A stretch of 64,000 nt of DNA from Paenibacillus_V sp046244365 (GCF_046244365.1 NZ_CP176395.1:3534001-3598000), one strand, 5' to 3'; shown: positions 32,828 through 43,950, counted from the stretch's first letter. The notes: generated by a model from the sequence alone, not told the origin. Numbers and translations: made by a program.

Positions 32828-33973
32828 TTGAAGATTGTAGCGATCGATACGTACATTGCGGGAAACCCATGGAAAAATTGGCTGTTCGTGAAAGTGCGGA
32901 CGGATGAAGGAATCGAAGGAATCGGAGAAGGAACGCTGAACGGTTTTGCCAAAACGGTGGAGGCGGCCGTTCATGAGCTGAAGCATCTCGTAATCGGCAT
33001 GGATCCATTCGATGTGGAGACGATCGGGCTCCGCTTGTTCCGTGACGTGTATTCGGATGGCGGTCAAATACAAGGCTCAGCGCTCGCGGCGATCGAAACG
33101 GCTTGCTGGGACATTATGGGCAAGGCGACGGGAAAGCCGATTTACAAGCTGCTGGGCGGCCGATGCCACGAAAAGCTGCGCTGCTACGCGAACGGCTGGT
33201 ATCGAGGCGCGAGGACGGCCGAAAGCTTCTATGAGAAGGCCAAGCAGGTCAAGGACAAAGGTTATACGGCGCTGAAGTTCGATCCGTTCGGCGCGGCATG
33301 GCGTACGGTGGAACGGAACGATTTTGCGCTTGCTTTGGACATTATAGCGGCTGTCCGCGATGCGGTCGGGCCGGAAACGGACATTCTGATCGAAGGGCAT
33401 AACCGCTTCAGCGTTCATACGGCGCTTCAGTTTGCCGATGCGATGGCTGTTTACAAGCCGACCTGGTTCGAAGCCCCGGTGCCGCCCCAGCTCGTTTCCT
33501 CTATGGTTGAGGTAGCCAGAAGAAGCCCGGTACCGGTCGCTTGCGGTGAGGATTATTATAGCCGGGAGCAGTTTGCCGAGCTATTGAAGCACGATGCCGT
33601 TCATATTATCCAGCTCGAGCCGCAGTTTCTCGGCATTTCGGCTTCCAAACAAATTTGCGGTATGGTCCATGCGCACAACGGGGTCATAGCGCCGCACAGC
33701 GCGCAGGGCCCCGTTTGCTCCGTCGTATGCGCCCATTTGAATATGGCTACGCCGAATTTCTATTTGCACGAAATATTTGACGAGTTTAACGAGCCTTGGG
33801 AAGAGCATGTTTTGCAGCCGGCGATGCGCGTCGAGAACGGCTACTTGCAGCCGCCCGAAGGTCCGGGTCTCGGCGTCGAATTGAACTTGGAGGAAGTTCT
33901 CAAGCACCCGTACCAGCCGGGCAATTGGCTGCCGCTGTTTAAGCAGGGGTGGGAGCGTCGAGAAAGCAACTAA
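32828..33973 (+). CDS. Enolase-superfamily sugar-acid dehydratase (galactonate dehydratase-like)
   Basis: A 381-residue mandelate racemase/muconate lactonising enzyme-type protein from TTG at 32828, 6 bases after GGAGGGG. The capping domain (NWLFVKVRTDEGIEGIGEGT) is followed by the barrel with ALKFDPFG, metal ligands in IEGHNRF, FEAPVPPQ and CGEDYYS, and the catalytic His in IAPHSAQGPV. This matches the D-galactonate dehydratase-like subgroup, which dehydrates acid sugars to 2-keto-3-deoxy acids. The next gene starts 28 bases later. Possible substrates include galactonate, fuconate or rhamnonate; sequence alone does not decide. Confidence 0.85.
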   Translation: MKIVAIDTYIAGNPWKNWLFVKVRTDEGIEGIGEGTLNGFAKTVEAAVHELKHLVIGMDPFDVETIGLRLFRDVYSDGGQIQGSALAAIETACWDIMGKATGKPIYKLLGGRCHEKLRCYANGWYRGARTAESFYEKAKQVKDKGYTALKFDPFGAAWRTVERNDFALALDIIAAVRDAVGPETDILIEGHNRFSVHTALQFADAMAVYKPTWFEAPVPPQLVSSMVEVARRSPVPVACGEDYYSREQFAELLKHDAVHIIQLEPQFLGISASKQICGMVHAHNGVIAPHSAQGPVCSVVCAHLNMATPNFYLHEIFDEFNEPWEEHVLQPAMRVENGYLQPPEGPGLGVELNLEEVLKHPYQPGNWLPLFKQGWERRESN

Positions 33974-34001
33974 CATAAATAATCGAGAGGCGGTTAAATA
34001 G

Positions 34002-35021
34002 ATGAGTGCAATGATGAAAGCGCTAGTTTACGAAGGTCCTAAGATTATGGAAATGCGTTCGGTACCCGTTCCCGTTCCGAAATCCGACGAGGTGCTCATC
34101 CGCGTCGAGCAAGCAGGAATATGCGGCTCGGAGTTGAGCGGCTACTTGGGGCATAATTCGCTGCGCAAGCCGCCGCTTATTATGGGCCATGAATTTTCCG
34201 GCACAATCGAGGCGTCGGGCGGCGATGCGGCGCGGTTTCATAAAGGCGACAGGGTAACCGTGAATCCCTTGCTGTCCTGCGGAAGCTGCTCCTTCTGCAT
34301 CAGGGGCAACGGCCATTTGTGTCCGAGCCGTAAGCTGCTTGGCGCGGCTTTGCCCGGCGCGTTCGCGGAGTGGATCGTGGCTCCCGCCCGCAACGTATAC
34401 CGGCTGGAGGATCACGTCAGCTTCGAAGAGGGCGCGATGGCGGAGCCTTTTGCGGTTGCGGTTCATATTACGGAGCTGTTGCGCTTATCGCCGGACGACC
34501 GGCTGCTCATCGTCGGAGCGGGTCCGATCGGGATGCTTGTCCTGCAGGCCGCAAGGCAATACGGCGTTACGGATATCGCGGTGCTGGACATTAATCCGGA
34601 AAGGCTCGAGATTATCCGGGAGATTGGCGGGCTAGCCGCGGAATCCTATGAAGCTCTGCCGGAAGAGTGGACCAAAGCGGGCTTTGACGCTGCCGTCGAC
34701 GCGGTAGGGCTCGGCGCAACGAGACGCCAATGCATAAACGCCGTCCGTGCGGGCGGAAAAGTTGTTTTTTCGGGATTGCACGAAGCGGACAGCACCCTGC
34801 CGGTTAATACCGCCGTACGGAACGAAATTCAGATGACCGGAGCTTTTGCTTATTCGTCCGCAGACTTCGAAAGAGCGCTGCATTGGATCGGGAAGGGTAA
34901 GATGAATATGCTGCCTTGGACCGTGAAGTTTCCGCTCGAGCAAGGGGCGGCATGCTTCGAACGTCTTCTGGGCGCACCCGGAAAGATTGCGAAAATCTTG
35001 TTGACGCTGCGCGAATCGTAA
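34002..35021 (+). CDS. Zinc-dependent alcohol/polyol dehydrogenase
   Basis: A 339-residue MDR dehydrogenase. Catalytic zinc ligands are in AGICGSELSG and IMGHEFSG; the structural zinc cluster is present but reduced (SCGSCSFCIRGNGHLC); the Rossmann motif is LLIVGAGPIGMLVLQA near 168, with VLDINPERL after it, suggesting NAD. It resembles galactitol-1-phosphate, sorbitol and threonine dehydrogenases. GAGAGGCGG lies 8 bases before the ATG. It lies between a sugar-acid dehydratase and an SDR in one operon, so it likely oxidises a sugar or sugar-acid intermediate. Confidence 0.87.
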   Translation: MSAMMKALVYEGPKIMEMRSVPVPVPKSDEVLIRVEQAGICGSELSGYLGHNSLRKPPLIMGHEFSGTIEASGGDAARFHKGDRVTVNPLLSCGSCSFCIRGNGHLCPSRKLLGAALPGAFAEWIVAPARNVYRLEDHVSFEEGAMAEPFAVAVHITELLRLSPDDRLLIVGAGPIGMLVLQAARQYGVTDIAVLDINPERLEIIREIGGLAAESYEALPEEWTKAGFDAAVDAVGLGATRRQCINAVRAGGKVVFSGLHEADSTLPVNTAVRNEIQMTGAFAYSSADFERALHWIGKGKMNMLPWTVKFPLEQGAACFERLLGAPGKIAKILLTLRES

Positions 35022-35039
35022 TAATCGGAGGTCAGCCGT

Positions 35040-35810
35040 ATGACATGGATGGACAAGGTGGTCGTTGTAACTGGAGGCGGCAGCGGAATCGGCGAGACGG
35101 TATGCCGCCGCTTTGCCTCGGGCGGGGCGAAGGTGGCCGTCGTCGGCAGGACGCTGTCCAAATGCGAGAATACCGCGGATGAGATCAAGGCTTCCGGAGG
35201 CGAAGCGTTCGCGCTCCAGGCGGACGTTGCCGCCGAGGAGGACGTGAAGTTGGCGATACGCAGCGTGATCGGCCGTTACGGCAAGATCGACGTGCTTGTC
35301 AATAACGCCGCGGTATGCCCGCAAATCAAACTGGCCGACATGTCCTTCGGGCAGTGGAACGAGGTCATCAACTGCAATCTCGGATCGATTTTTCTGATGT
35401 GCCGAGAGGTCATTCCGCACATGCTGGAGGCCGGTGGAGGCGCCATCGTCAATCTCAGCTCCGTGCACGCGCTCGCCACCTCCGAAGGCTATGCGGCGTA
35501 CGCCGCTACCAAAGGCGGCATCGTCTCCATGACGAGAGCGGTCGCCCTGGACTATGCCAAGAACAATATTCGCGTTAACGCCGTGCTTCCGGGAGCCGTC
35601 CATACGCCGATGCTCGAATCGAGCGTGAAACGGCTTGACGACGACAAGGAGGAGAGCATCATGGACATTTGGAACGAGGCTCAACCGATCGGACGTGTCG
35701 GCAAAACCGACGAGATCGCTTCCGTGGTTCTGTTCGCGGCAAGCCCTGACAACTCCTTCATGACCGGCGCCGTACTTGTCGCCGACGGCGGCATGACGAT
35801 CGACCTGTAA
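35040..35810 (+). CDS. SDR family sugar/alcohol dehydrogenase
   Basis: A 256-residue classical short-chain dehydrogenase: cofactor loop TGGGSGIGE, VDVLVNNAAV-type NAG region, catalytic Ser in LSSVHA, Tyr and Lys in YAAYAATKGG (YxxxK), and PGAVHTPM. The C-terminal SFMTGAVLVADGGMTI is also standard. It is last in the dehydratase operon, 18 bases after the zinc dehydrogenase. In known non-phosphorylative fucose and rhamnose routes an SDR oxidises the sugar or the 2-keto-3-deoxy acid, which would fit here. Confidence 0.88.
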   Translation: MTWMDKVVVVTGGGSGIGETVCRRFASGGAKVAVVGRTLSKCENTADEIKASGGEAFALQADVAAEEDVKLAIRSVIGRYGKIDVLVNNAAVCPQIKLADMSFGQWNEVINCNLGSIFLMCREVIPHMLEAGGGAIVNLSSVHALATSEGYAAYAATKGGIVSMTRAVALDYAKNNIRVNAVLPGAVHTPMLESSVKRLDDDKEESIMDIWNEAQPIGRVGKTDEIASVVLFAASPDNSFMTGAVLVADGGMTIDL

Positions 35811-35995
35811 CCGAATCGGGCGCGCCGCAATTCTGCGGGTCGTCGTTATTGTCGTCATTTTTTGTAGGCTTGTCGCGGGCCTCTATGCATGATCAGGTTG
35901 CCTTAACTGGCGACCCTTTTTTATTTCTGCAGCTGGCCGAGGCGGTGACTCTGCTTGATATGTTTCTTGGCATCGGACTGCGCTTCCAAGAGGGC

Positions 35996-36640
35996 TCAGC
36001 CCCAGGTACGCTTCAACTGCTCTCCATAGCGGAGCAGCGAATGGAATAAGCCTTCGTCCGGCGTTTTCATTCCATCAAGCAGACTCTCAAACCGCAGAGT
36101 CGTATCTTGCAGAAACGGGGGCAGCCACCTTCGTTTATTTTTGTTCCAAGAGAGTCTGGAGACGGTGTGGACGAATTGCTGCTCCATCTCGTTGTTGCGG
36201 ATCAAGCGGATCAATGCTTGAAAGGCGTCCTTCTCGAAGGCGGACAACCGCTCGCTTCGTTCCGACTCGTCCTGAATTTGCGCGAAGCGCTTGACGCTCG
36301 ACTCGCATTCCTCAAGCCAAGCAGCTAGTTCGCTGCTTCTCCCCGCATAAGCGGCATGGACGGCGAACAAAAGCTGGCTGCACAGGATGTCGATTAAATC
36401 GCCGACCTTGCGAGCGGAATGGTCGAGGATGAGAACGCCGTGTTTGGGCACAATTCGGACGTACCCTTCCCATTCGAGCCGTTGCAGGGCGGAACGTACG
36501 GGGGTTCGGCTCATGTCGAGCTCTTCGCTGAGGAAGACTTCGGATGTGACGGAGCCTTGATCCAGCTTGCCGCTGACGATCCATTCGTGAATCGTTTCGT
36601 ATGCGATCTGTTGCAGGGATTCTTTTGGCTGTTGCGCCAT
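35996..36640 (-). CDS. GntR family regulator, FCD-like
   Basis: Taken from the ATG at 36640 (CGAGGTG upstream), 214 residues; a longer reading to 36811 adds unsupported sequence. Winged helix: YETIHEWIVSGKLDQGS, LSEELDMSRTPVRSALQRLE, GYVRIVPKHGVLIL. The C-terminal helical domain is diverged and lacks the clear Asp/His metal set of the regulator at 32074. It is convergent with the dehydratase operon and may also serve it, or the peptidase gene on the other side. Confidence 0.82.
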   Translation of the reverse strand: MAQQPKESLQQIAYETIHEWIVSGKLDQGSVTSEVFLSEELDMSRTPVRSALQRLEWEGYVRIVPKHGVLILDHSARKVGDLIDILCSQLLFAVHAAYAGRSSELAAWLEECESSVKRFAQIQDESERSERLSAFEKDAFQALIRLIRNNEMEQQFVHTVSRLSWNKNKRRWLPPFLQDTTLRFESLLDGMKTPDEGLFHSLLRYGEQLKRTWG

Positions 36641-36926
36641 GTTTTGCACCTCGTGAGTTCCGATCGTTCCCATTATTATAGCATGGGCTTCCCAATCGTC
36701 CATGTATGTCCAAAAGCCGCCAGGCTGCCATCGACTGCCGGCGTTTGGGTACGAGAATGGGAAGAACGAAAGACTATGGACGGTAACGAGGTTGAAAGAT
36801 TTATTGACCAAATGTAGAATAAGTAGAGCTTACGTTGAAAAGGCAAGGCGTTACGAAAAGCTCTATACGGGTACTATCCGTACGAAATGTGGAATACGAA
36901 GTAAGATAAGAAAGGCGGAAATTCAT

Positions 36927-38717
<1,791 letters not shown>

Positions 38718-38759
38718 GAAGCAGGTAACGAGCATAACGGATTATCGGAAATAAAAAGT

Positions 38760-38809
38760 AAGCGGCGATCGTTTCCCTTTTTATAAAGGAAGCGACCACC
38801 GCTTTTTTT
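38760..38809 (+). terminator. Terminator of the oligopeptidase gene
   Basis: Interrupted stem AAGCGG...CCGCTT with inner TTTCC/GGAA pairs, followed by TTTTTT. Confidence 0.75.
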
Positions 38810-38868
38810 GTGCAGATCCGGCCCGGTAGCGGTTATAACGGAAAATAAGCAGGGTTTTACAAGGATGC

Positions 38869-40086
38869 TCATTCATTTTTCGCCGATCCTGCCGTGCCGA
38901 AATCTTCAATGGTCAGATTTACGCTTAATTGGACAGGGACTTGGCTGAACGTTTTGTCCCAGTTTGTTTTTAGTGTTTCCCATCTTTTTGGATACTTGAT
39001 TCGAATTTGTTCGCCAAATCCAGCTACATCGGATTGATATTGTTTTTGGATTTTCTCAAGCGTGCTGCGGACCAAACGCTCCACTTGGCGGTTCAAAGCT
39101 TTTTCGGCTTTTTTCAAAAATGTATTGTCAAACGGGTCTCCGGATTGCGTCCATTGTTCGCTTAACGTTCCTTTCGATTTGATGAAGACAGTAAAGGAGA
39201 TGTTATCTTTCTCGACATGAGGTTGAATGCTGCATTTCATCGATGTGATCTCATAGACGAGTAGTTGTCCCGTTTCTTCGTCATGACCTTTGATTAATCC
39301 GTCCTTGCCTTTGCCGGTTATCCAAATAAATCCCTCTACTTCCTCTTCATTCAAGTAACCGATCAACTTGCCGGTTTTGCCATGAATAACGGAGGCACCC
39401 GAAAATTTTATTTCTCCGTCGCCCGAGATGACAGTCTGCAAAAGAAAACTGGAAGAAGACTGCATTTTACCGACCAGCTTTGCTAACGTAACGGGAGGCA
39501 AAATTCTGCTCGATCGATATTGGTTTTTGACGATTTCGTGAAGCCGGAATGTGGGAATGCTTGTCATTTCCTTGAGCTCCAACGTTTCTTTGGCAAGCCC
39601 GTTGCTTATATAAACGTAGGCGCTCGGTCTGATATGCTGATCGCGGAGATAGAAATCGAGCAGCTGCCGCAAATTCCTTGAACGCGCAAGTTTGTCGCCG
39701 ATGACAATGACCTTCAAATGCTGGCCGGATATGGCTTTATCATTTCTCAAGGCAACTTCACGGGTAATTTGATGCAAGGATTCTCCCGTATTGGAAATAT
39801 TGAGGTATGACGGCTGGGAAGCGCCCCCTTTACTACGTCCCCCTGCTGCTCCTTCCGTATTGATTACTTGATAAGTGGCGGTGATCAAGTCTTGCTTCGA
39901 AGAACTGGCCTTGATCCCTTTCAGCTTTTGTGCCAGTTTTGTTTCATCTCCTATATCCAGCGCCACTCCTACAGTTATCGCTTGATTCTCAATTTCTATG
40001 CGACTCCAGCATCCCGTTTGCAGCAAAAGTAAAAGAACAGGAATGACAAGGTAAAAGAGACGAAATCTGTTAAGCGATTGTTTCAC
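38869..40086 (-). CDS. Spore germination lipoprotein, Ger(x)C family
   Basis: A 405-residue GerAC-type C subunit of a germinant receptor. The N-terminal signal ends in a lipobox LLLQTGCW, giving a lipidated Cys; the body has family motifs (AITVGVALDIG, SGQHLKVIVIGDKLARS, FRLHEIVKNQYRSSRI, FIWITGKGKDGLI). Starts at GTG after AAGGAGG, inside the 3' end of the B-subunit gene (17-base overlap). Third gene of the gerA-type operon; expected in the inner spore membrane. Confidence 0.9.
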   Translation of the reverse strand: MKQSLNRFRLFYLVIPVLLLLLQTGCWSRIEIENQAITVGVALDIGDETKLAQKLKGIKASSSKQDLITATYQVINTEGAAGGRSKGGASQPSYLNISNTGESLHQITREVALRNDKAISGQHLKVIVIGDKLARSRNLRQLLDFYLRDQHIRPSAYVYISNGLAKETLELKEMTSIPTFRLHEIVKNQYRSSRILPPVTLAKLVGKMQSSSSFLLQTVISGDGEIKFSGASVIHGKTGKLIGYLNEEEVEGFIWITGKGKDGLIKGHDEETGQLLVYEITSMKCSIQPHVEKDNISFTVFIKSKGTLSEQWTQSGDPFDNTFLKKAEKALNRQVERLVRSTLEKIQKQYQSDVAGFGEQIRIKYPKRWETLKTNWDKTFSQVPVQLSVNLTIEDFGTAGSAKNE

Positions 40087-41170
40087 TTGGACGCCTCCTT
40101 AACCTTGAGACAAGGAGCAGCAGGAGCGGCATAACACCAAAAAGAAAAAAAGCAACATTGCCGATTACGGTTCCGGACTTAAATATATCGTTAATCGTCT
40201 TTGGAATCGTGGCAAGGATGTAAATCGCCGGCAGCAACCCGTAAATAAACGGATGGATGTCCTTTTGGAATAATTGAGCCAAACCCAAAGCAGCGGCATA
40301 GTGTGTGACCGTGTAGGTTGCATACATATGCATAATCCAGAGGATGAGAAACAAGGATTCGTATCTTTCGAAAAAAATGCCGGTCAATTCAAAGCTGCGT
40401 AGCAGATCGATCGTCGGCCAGGTCCGGTCAACGACTCCGTCTACCGATAATACGCCAATAACGATCACGACGGTAATCAGATAATAGATCATGGGTACGG
40501 CTATCCCGATAAGTGCGGCTTTTATCGCTTTGTCCGGTTTGCTCATGAATGCCGAAATGATAAACATAATTTCAAAACCCGAGTACGGTAAAGCCGTTGT
40601 TTTCAACCCTTTTAGCACCGGCATGATGCCCAAACCCAATACCGGTCGAAGATTGCCTATTTCAAATAATCCGAGTCCCATAAGAATAGTCACTAAATAA
40701 ACGACAACCGTAATAGGGAATATCAATTCGGAAAGACGGGCGATCGGGTTGATTCCGCCGATTATCAAATAGACGCCCACCCACATGAATGACATCATGA
40801 TTGCCCATGTCGGGGTACCTTCCAAAAGTAACAGCTTGATAATTTCCGACATACTCCGAAGTATGGTTGCGGAGTTATAAAGAAAATAGGCTGCTACCAG
40901 AATATTGAGCAAACGGCCAAACCATTTTCCCATGATGTCCATACTAAATTGATAAAAAGTTTTTCCGGGATGCATGCGGCACAATTGTCCGACAATAGCG
41001 CCGATGATCATCGCAATCAGCCCGCCGATTATAACGCTAAGCCATACATCCGGGGTTTTGACCTTCTCTACGGACACTCTCGGCAGGGTAAGAATCCCAA
41101 TTCCGAGAATGAAATTCGTTACGATAATTGCTGCCTGAGAAGTGGTTATCTTGTCCTTTAAAGCGGCCAT
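40070..41170 (-). CDS. Spore germination permease, GerAB type
   Basis: A 366-residue B subunit of the APC-superfamily germination permeases, with ten hydrophobic helices beginning TSQAAIIVTNFILGIGILTL, the ITTSQ N-terminal motif common in the group, and FQFSMDIMGKWFGRLL-type loops. B subunits form the ligand-binding channel of germinant receptors. It lies 27 bases after the A-subunit gene and overlaps the C-subunit gene. Confidence 0.92.
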   Translation of the reverse strand: MAALKDKITTSQAAIIVTNFILGIGILTLPRVSVEKVKTPDVWLSVIIGGLIAMIIGAIVGQLCRMHPGKTFYQFSMDIMGKWFGRLLNILVAAYFLYNSATILRSMSEIIKLLLLEGTPTWAIMMSFMWVGVYLIIGGINPIARLSELIFPITVVVYLVTILMGLGLFEIGNLRPVLGLGIMPVLKGLKTTALPYSGFEIMFIISAFMSKPDKAIKAALIGIAVPMIYYLITVVIVIGVLSVDGVVDRTWPTIDLLRSFELTGIFFERYESLFLILWIMHMYATYTVTHYAAALGLAQLFQKDIHPFIYGLLPAIYILATIPKTINDIFKSGTVIGNVAFFLFGVMPLLLLLVSRLRRRPSETIA

Positions 41171-41197
41171 GATCGCTCACTCTTTTCCGGTTGGTTT

Positions 41198-42823
41198 TTA
41201 GCTTTTACGCTTGGGATTTTGCGAATCAAGCATTTTTGGACGGCGTTTCATCAGTTGCAGGGGCATACGGATCATAAAATCTTTCCAGTCGCTAAAATAC
41301 GAAGGAGCGGTAGGGCTTGCATACATCACGCCAAAGCTTTTCAGCTTCACCAAATGGGCGCATAGAAGAAGAAAGAACAGTACGACTCCGTATAATCCGA
41401 ACAAAGCTGCAGAAAACATTGCCCCAAAACGAAGGATTCGAAGGGTAATCCCTACACTGTACTGCGGTATGGCAAAGGAGGAAATCGCGGTGACTGCCAC
41501 GACGATAACCATAATCGGACTGACGATACCCGCTTGCACTGCGGCTTCGCCAATAACAAGACCGCCCACGATGCCGATCGTTTGGCCGATTGGTTTAGGT
41601 AACCGAAGACCGGCTTCCCGCAAAATTTCGATGGACACTTCCATAATGAGCGCTTCGATAATCGAAGGAAAGGGAACGCCGATTCTCGTGCTTGCGATCG
41701 ATATCGCCAGCTTGGTGGGCAGCATGCCCTGATGAAACGAGATGAGAGAGATGTATAGGGAAGGACCGAATGTCGAAACGAAGGCGGCTAAATAACGCAA
41801 GAGGCGAAGGAGGCTCCCTGGAATCCAGCGTTCATAATAATCTTCCGGCGATTGTATGAGCATGCTGAACGTAACCGGAACGATCAGAACGAACGGCGTC
41901 CCGTCCAGAAGGATAGCTACACGTCCTTCCATCATGGCGCTGGATACGCGATCGGAACGTTCCGTGTTCTGCACTTGCGAAAAAGGACTGACATAATTGT
42001 CCTCAATCAACTGCTCAACGTAACCGGAATCGGGCATATCGTCCATATCAATCTTCCGGATTCTTTTGATTACTTCATCCACTAATTCGGGATTGGCGAT
42101 GTCTTCGATATAAGCGACAGCCAGTTCCCTTTTGATACGACTTCCTACTTGAAAGTTTAGAACGGTCAGCTTGCGATTTTCGCCATACTGCCGCAAAAGC
42201 GCGATATTATCGTTAATATTTTCGTTGAAACCGATACGGGGGCCTCGGACTAGCGACTCCGAAACGGGCTCTTCCATATTCCGTGATTTTGGTTTCCTTG
42301 TACCGAGTATGAGCACATTATCCGAACCGTCAATGAGCAATACGGTCGAGCCTTTCCTTATTTCCGACAATCCGTCGCTCAGACGGGAAGTGCCTTTCAA
42401 TTGGCAAATGGAAAGAACGGAATCTTTCAAATAGTCGATCAGACTGGAATGATCCGGAGGCAAAGTTTCCATGTGCATCAATGACTGTAAAATCTGTTTA
42501 TTGATAAGCTCTTTATCCGCTATGACATCGATAAAAACAACGGCTGCTCGGATTTTCGATGATCCCAGATGAAATTCACGTATGATTACATCCGAATGAT
42601 GTCCGATGTCTTGTTTGATCAAACCCAGATTGGCGGCGAAATCGTCTGAAAATAGAATTGAGGGTTCATGAAAGGGATTGCATGGCTGCGATTTCCCGTT
42701 ATTTCGCTGTTTCTTTATCGCTTTTTCCAAAAAAATGGACAAACTGTATGGTATCAAACAGGCCAGAATCGCTTGAGCGAATACACTCCATTCTGGGAAA
42801 TATGTAACGATAGTTTTCCACAT
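41198..42823 (-). CDS. Spore germination protein, GerAA type
   Basis: A 541-residue A subunit. The N-terminal cytosolic domain (about 55-290) has SSKIRAAVVFIDVIADKELI and STVLLIDGSDNVLILGTRKP; the C-terminal half has four or five membrane helices and the conserved SPFSQVQNTERSDRVSSAMM, EGRVAILLDGTPFVLIVPVT and LPTKLAISIASTRIGVPFPS. I prefer the ATG at 42823, five bases after AGGTGA; the GTG at 42832 lies inside that ribosome site. First gene of the receptor operon, expected to be sigma-G controlled. Confidence 0.92.
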   Translation of the reverse strand: MWKTIVTYFPEWSVFAQAILACLIPYSLSIFLEKAIKKQRNNGKSQPCNPFHEPSILFSDDFAANLGLIKQDIGHHSDVIIREFHLGSSKIRAAVVFIDVIADKELINKQILQSLMHMETLPPDHSSLIDYLKDSVLSICQLKGTSRLSDGLSEIRKGSTVLLIDGSDNVLILGTRKPKSRNMEEPVSESLVRGPRIGFNENINDNIALLRQYGENRKLTVLNFQVGSRIKRELAVAYIEDIANPELVDEVIKRIRKIDMDDMPDSGYVEQLIEDNYVSPFSQVQNTERSDRVSSAMMEGRVAILLDGTPFVLIVPVTFSMLIQSPEDYYERWIPGSLLRLLRYLAAFVSTFGPSLYISLISFHQGMLPTKLAISIASTRIGVPFPSIIEALIMEVSIEILREAGLRLPKPIGQTIGIVGGLVIGEAAVQAGIVSPIMVIVVAVTAISSFAIPQYSVGITLRILRFGAMFSAALFGLYGVVLFFLLLCAHLVKLKSFGVMYASPTAPSYFSDWKDFMIRMPLQLMKRRPKMLDSQNPKRKS

Positions 42824-42961
42824 ACCGATCACCTAAAGTTATTGTGTACCATCCATAAATTTCTATACAAATCGCTGGACTCATTCAACCAAAGAAAAGG
42901 ATTGCCCCGTGACGATGAGGGCAATCCCGTGAAAAAAGCGATTTAGTGTTAGCAATCGCAA

Positions 42962-42999
42962 GGAAAATAAAAAACCGCACAGCTGTTTTGTGCGGTTTC
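42962..42999 (-). terminator. Terminator of the 37-residue membrane peptide gene
   Basis: On the minus strand AAACCGCAC and GTGCGGTTT flank a 9-base loop, followed by TTTTATTTTC. It lies between the small gene at 43060 and the gerA operon, so the small gene is separately transcribed. Confidence 0.8.
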
Positions 43000-43059
43000 T
43001 ATTCCTGCAAATGAATCATGGCAGTGGGTTCTCCCTCCGGCATTTTAAGGGCTCTCTTG

Positions 43060-43173
43060 TTATAAAGACTGACCGATAATTTCTATTATGCTCTTGGCGA
43101 CAAGGAAAGGGACGGCGGCAAAGCCCAGCACTCCGTAAAGCATTCCTTTGGTCACGGCTAATACGTTTTTCAT
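43060..43173 (-). CDS. 37-residue single-helix membrane peptide upstream of the ger operon
   Basis: An unlisted short gene on the minus strand: ATG at 43173 preceded by GAAGGAGATGA, 37 codons with a single hydrophobic helix (MLYGVLGFAAVPFLVAK) between a basic N-end (MKNVLAVTK) and a short C-end, and TAA at 43062-43060. It has a consensus-like promoter (43216-43244) and a rho-independent terminator, so it looks like a true monocistronic gene. I do not recognise a family. Its position 228 bases upstream of the germination operon may be accidental; it is much shorter than known D subunits of germinant receptors (about 75 residues, two helices). Confidence 0.7.
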   Translation of the reverse strand: MKNVLAVTKGMLYGVLGFAAVPFLVAKSIIEIIGQSL

Positions 43174-43215
43174 GCCGAATCATCTCCTTCGATCTCGTTC
43201 ACCGGTAATGTTGAT

Positions 43216-43244
43216 ATTGTAAGAAAAGTCTGACAATTAGTCAA
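43216..43244 (-). promoter_or_regulatory. Promoter of the 37-residue peptide gene
   Basis: On the minus strand TTGACT (43244-43239), 17 bp, TACAAT (43221-43216), a good vegetative promoter 43 bases before the ATG. The 300 bases further upstream (43245-43584) hold an AT-rich stretch and a GC-rich stretch, plus a GCATGCCTT/AAGGCATGC inverted repeat near 43480-43530, but no gene that I can support. Confidence 0.7.
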
Positions 43245-43584
43245 CGTGACAATTATACATTTATGTAAATATATACATATAAACAGATGTTTTTCCTTAC
43301 GTATCCGAAGAAGATGGTATCGTTGCATGCATCACACGCCCCGAGAGGCAGCGTTCGGCCACCTGCGAAATCCGGCTCTTTCCGTTTCCGAGGTCCTCCC
43401 GCGGCGGTGCTTCTTCTTCCGACGAGCCCGATCCGATCGCATGTCACCGTATTGTCATAAAAAAAGAACATTTGCCCTGCATGCCTTGTTGAACGAGCAA
43501 GTTCTCCTATGCTATTTTAGGGAAGGCATGCTTTAATCGGCATTGACTAGGAATGGAATCCTCGTTCCAGCGGGAGTGTTTATA

Positions 43585-43908
43585 TTGAAACGAAAATGGT
43601 TTACCATCATCGTCGCCGTTCTGGCAATCGCTTGTCTGAGCGCCGTCTTCATCAAAGTGCAAGCATCGCCGCCGAGCGATACGCGAGTGATTGTGGAGCG
43701 GACCCATCAAACGTATATAGCGCCGATGTGCTTCGAAAAAGCGGAAACGACCAACAACTTGACGGAAGCGACCTACGCGCTAGCGAAAGAACTGGGGTAC
43801 AAGCCGGAGTCGAGCTGTACGGAAAACGCCTTGAAGCCGCAGACCGAACGTTTGATTACGGTAATTGCGCAGAAAGTCAATCTAGCGAAAAGCAAATGGG
43901 ATTGGTAA
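43585..43908 (+). CDS. Small exported or membrane-anchored protein, unknown
   Basis: Taken from TTG at 43585, eight bases after GGGAG, the product has 107 residues with an N-terminal anchor or signal (KRKWFTIIVAVLAIACLSAVFI) and an extracellular part with two cysteines (MCFEKAE, SSCTENA) that could form one disulfide. No family recognised. The next gene starts 42 bases downstream and the two share a terminator, so they form a small operon. Confidence 0.7.
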   Translation: MKRKWFTIIVAVLAIACLSAVFIKVQASPPSDTRVIVERTHQTYIAPMCFEKAETTNNLTEATYALAKELGYKPESSCTENALKPQTERLITVIAQKVNLAKSKWDW

Positions 43909-43950
43909 ACATGCCGCCGCTTTTTCGTTTAGCTTAAGGAGACCGGATCC

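Noticed and set aside
34632..35858. 408-codon open frame on the minus strand across the dehydrogenase and SDR genes
   Set aside because: It lies opposite two clear enzymes with intact motifs; its composition is Arg/His/Asp-rich as in antisense frames of GC-rich genes, and no family pattern is seen.
43245..43584. Possible structured RNA in the GC-rich stretch upstream of the small membrane proteins
   Set aside because: Several short complementary segments exist, but no known riboswitch consensus was recognised, and chance pairing in GC-rich DNA is likely.
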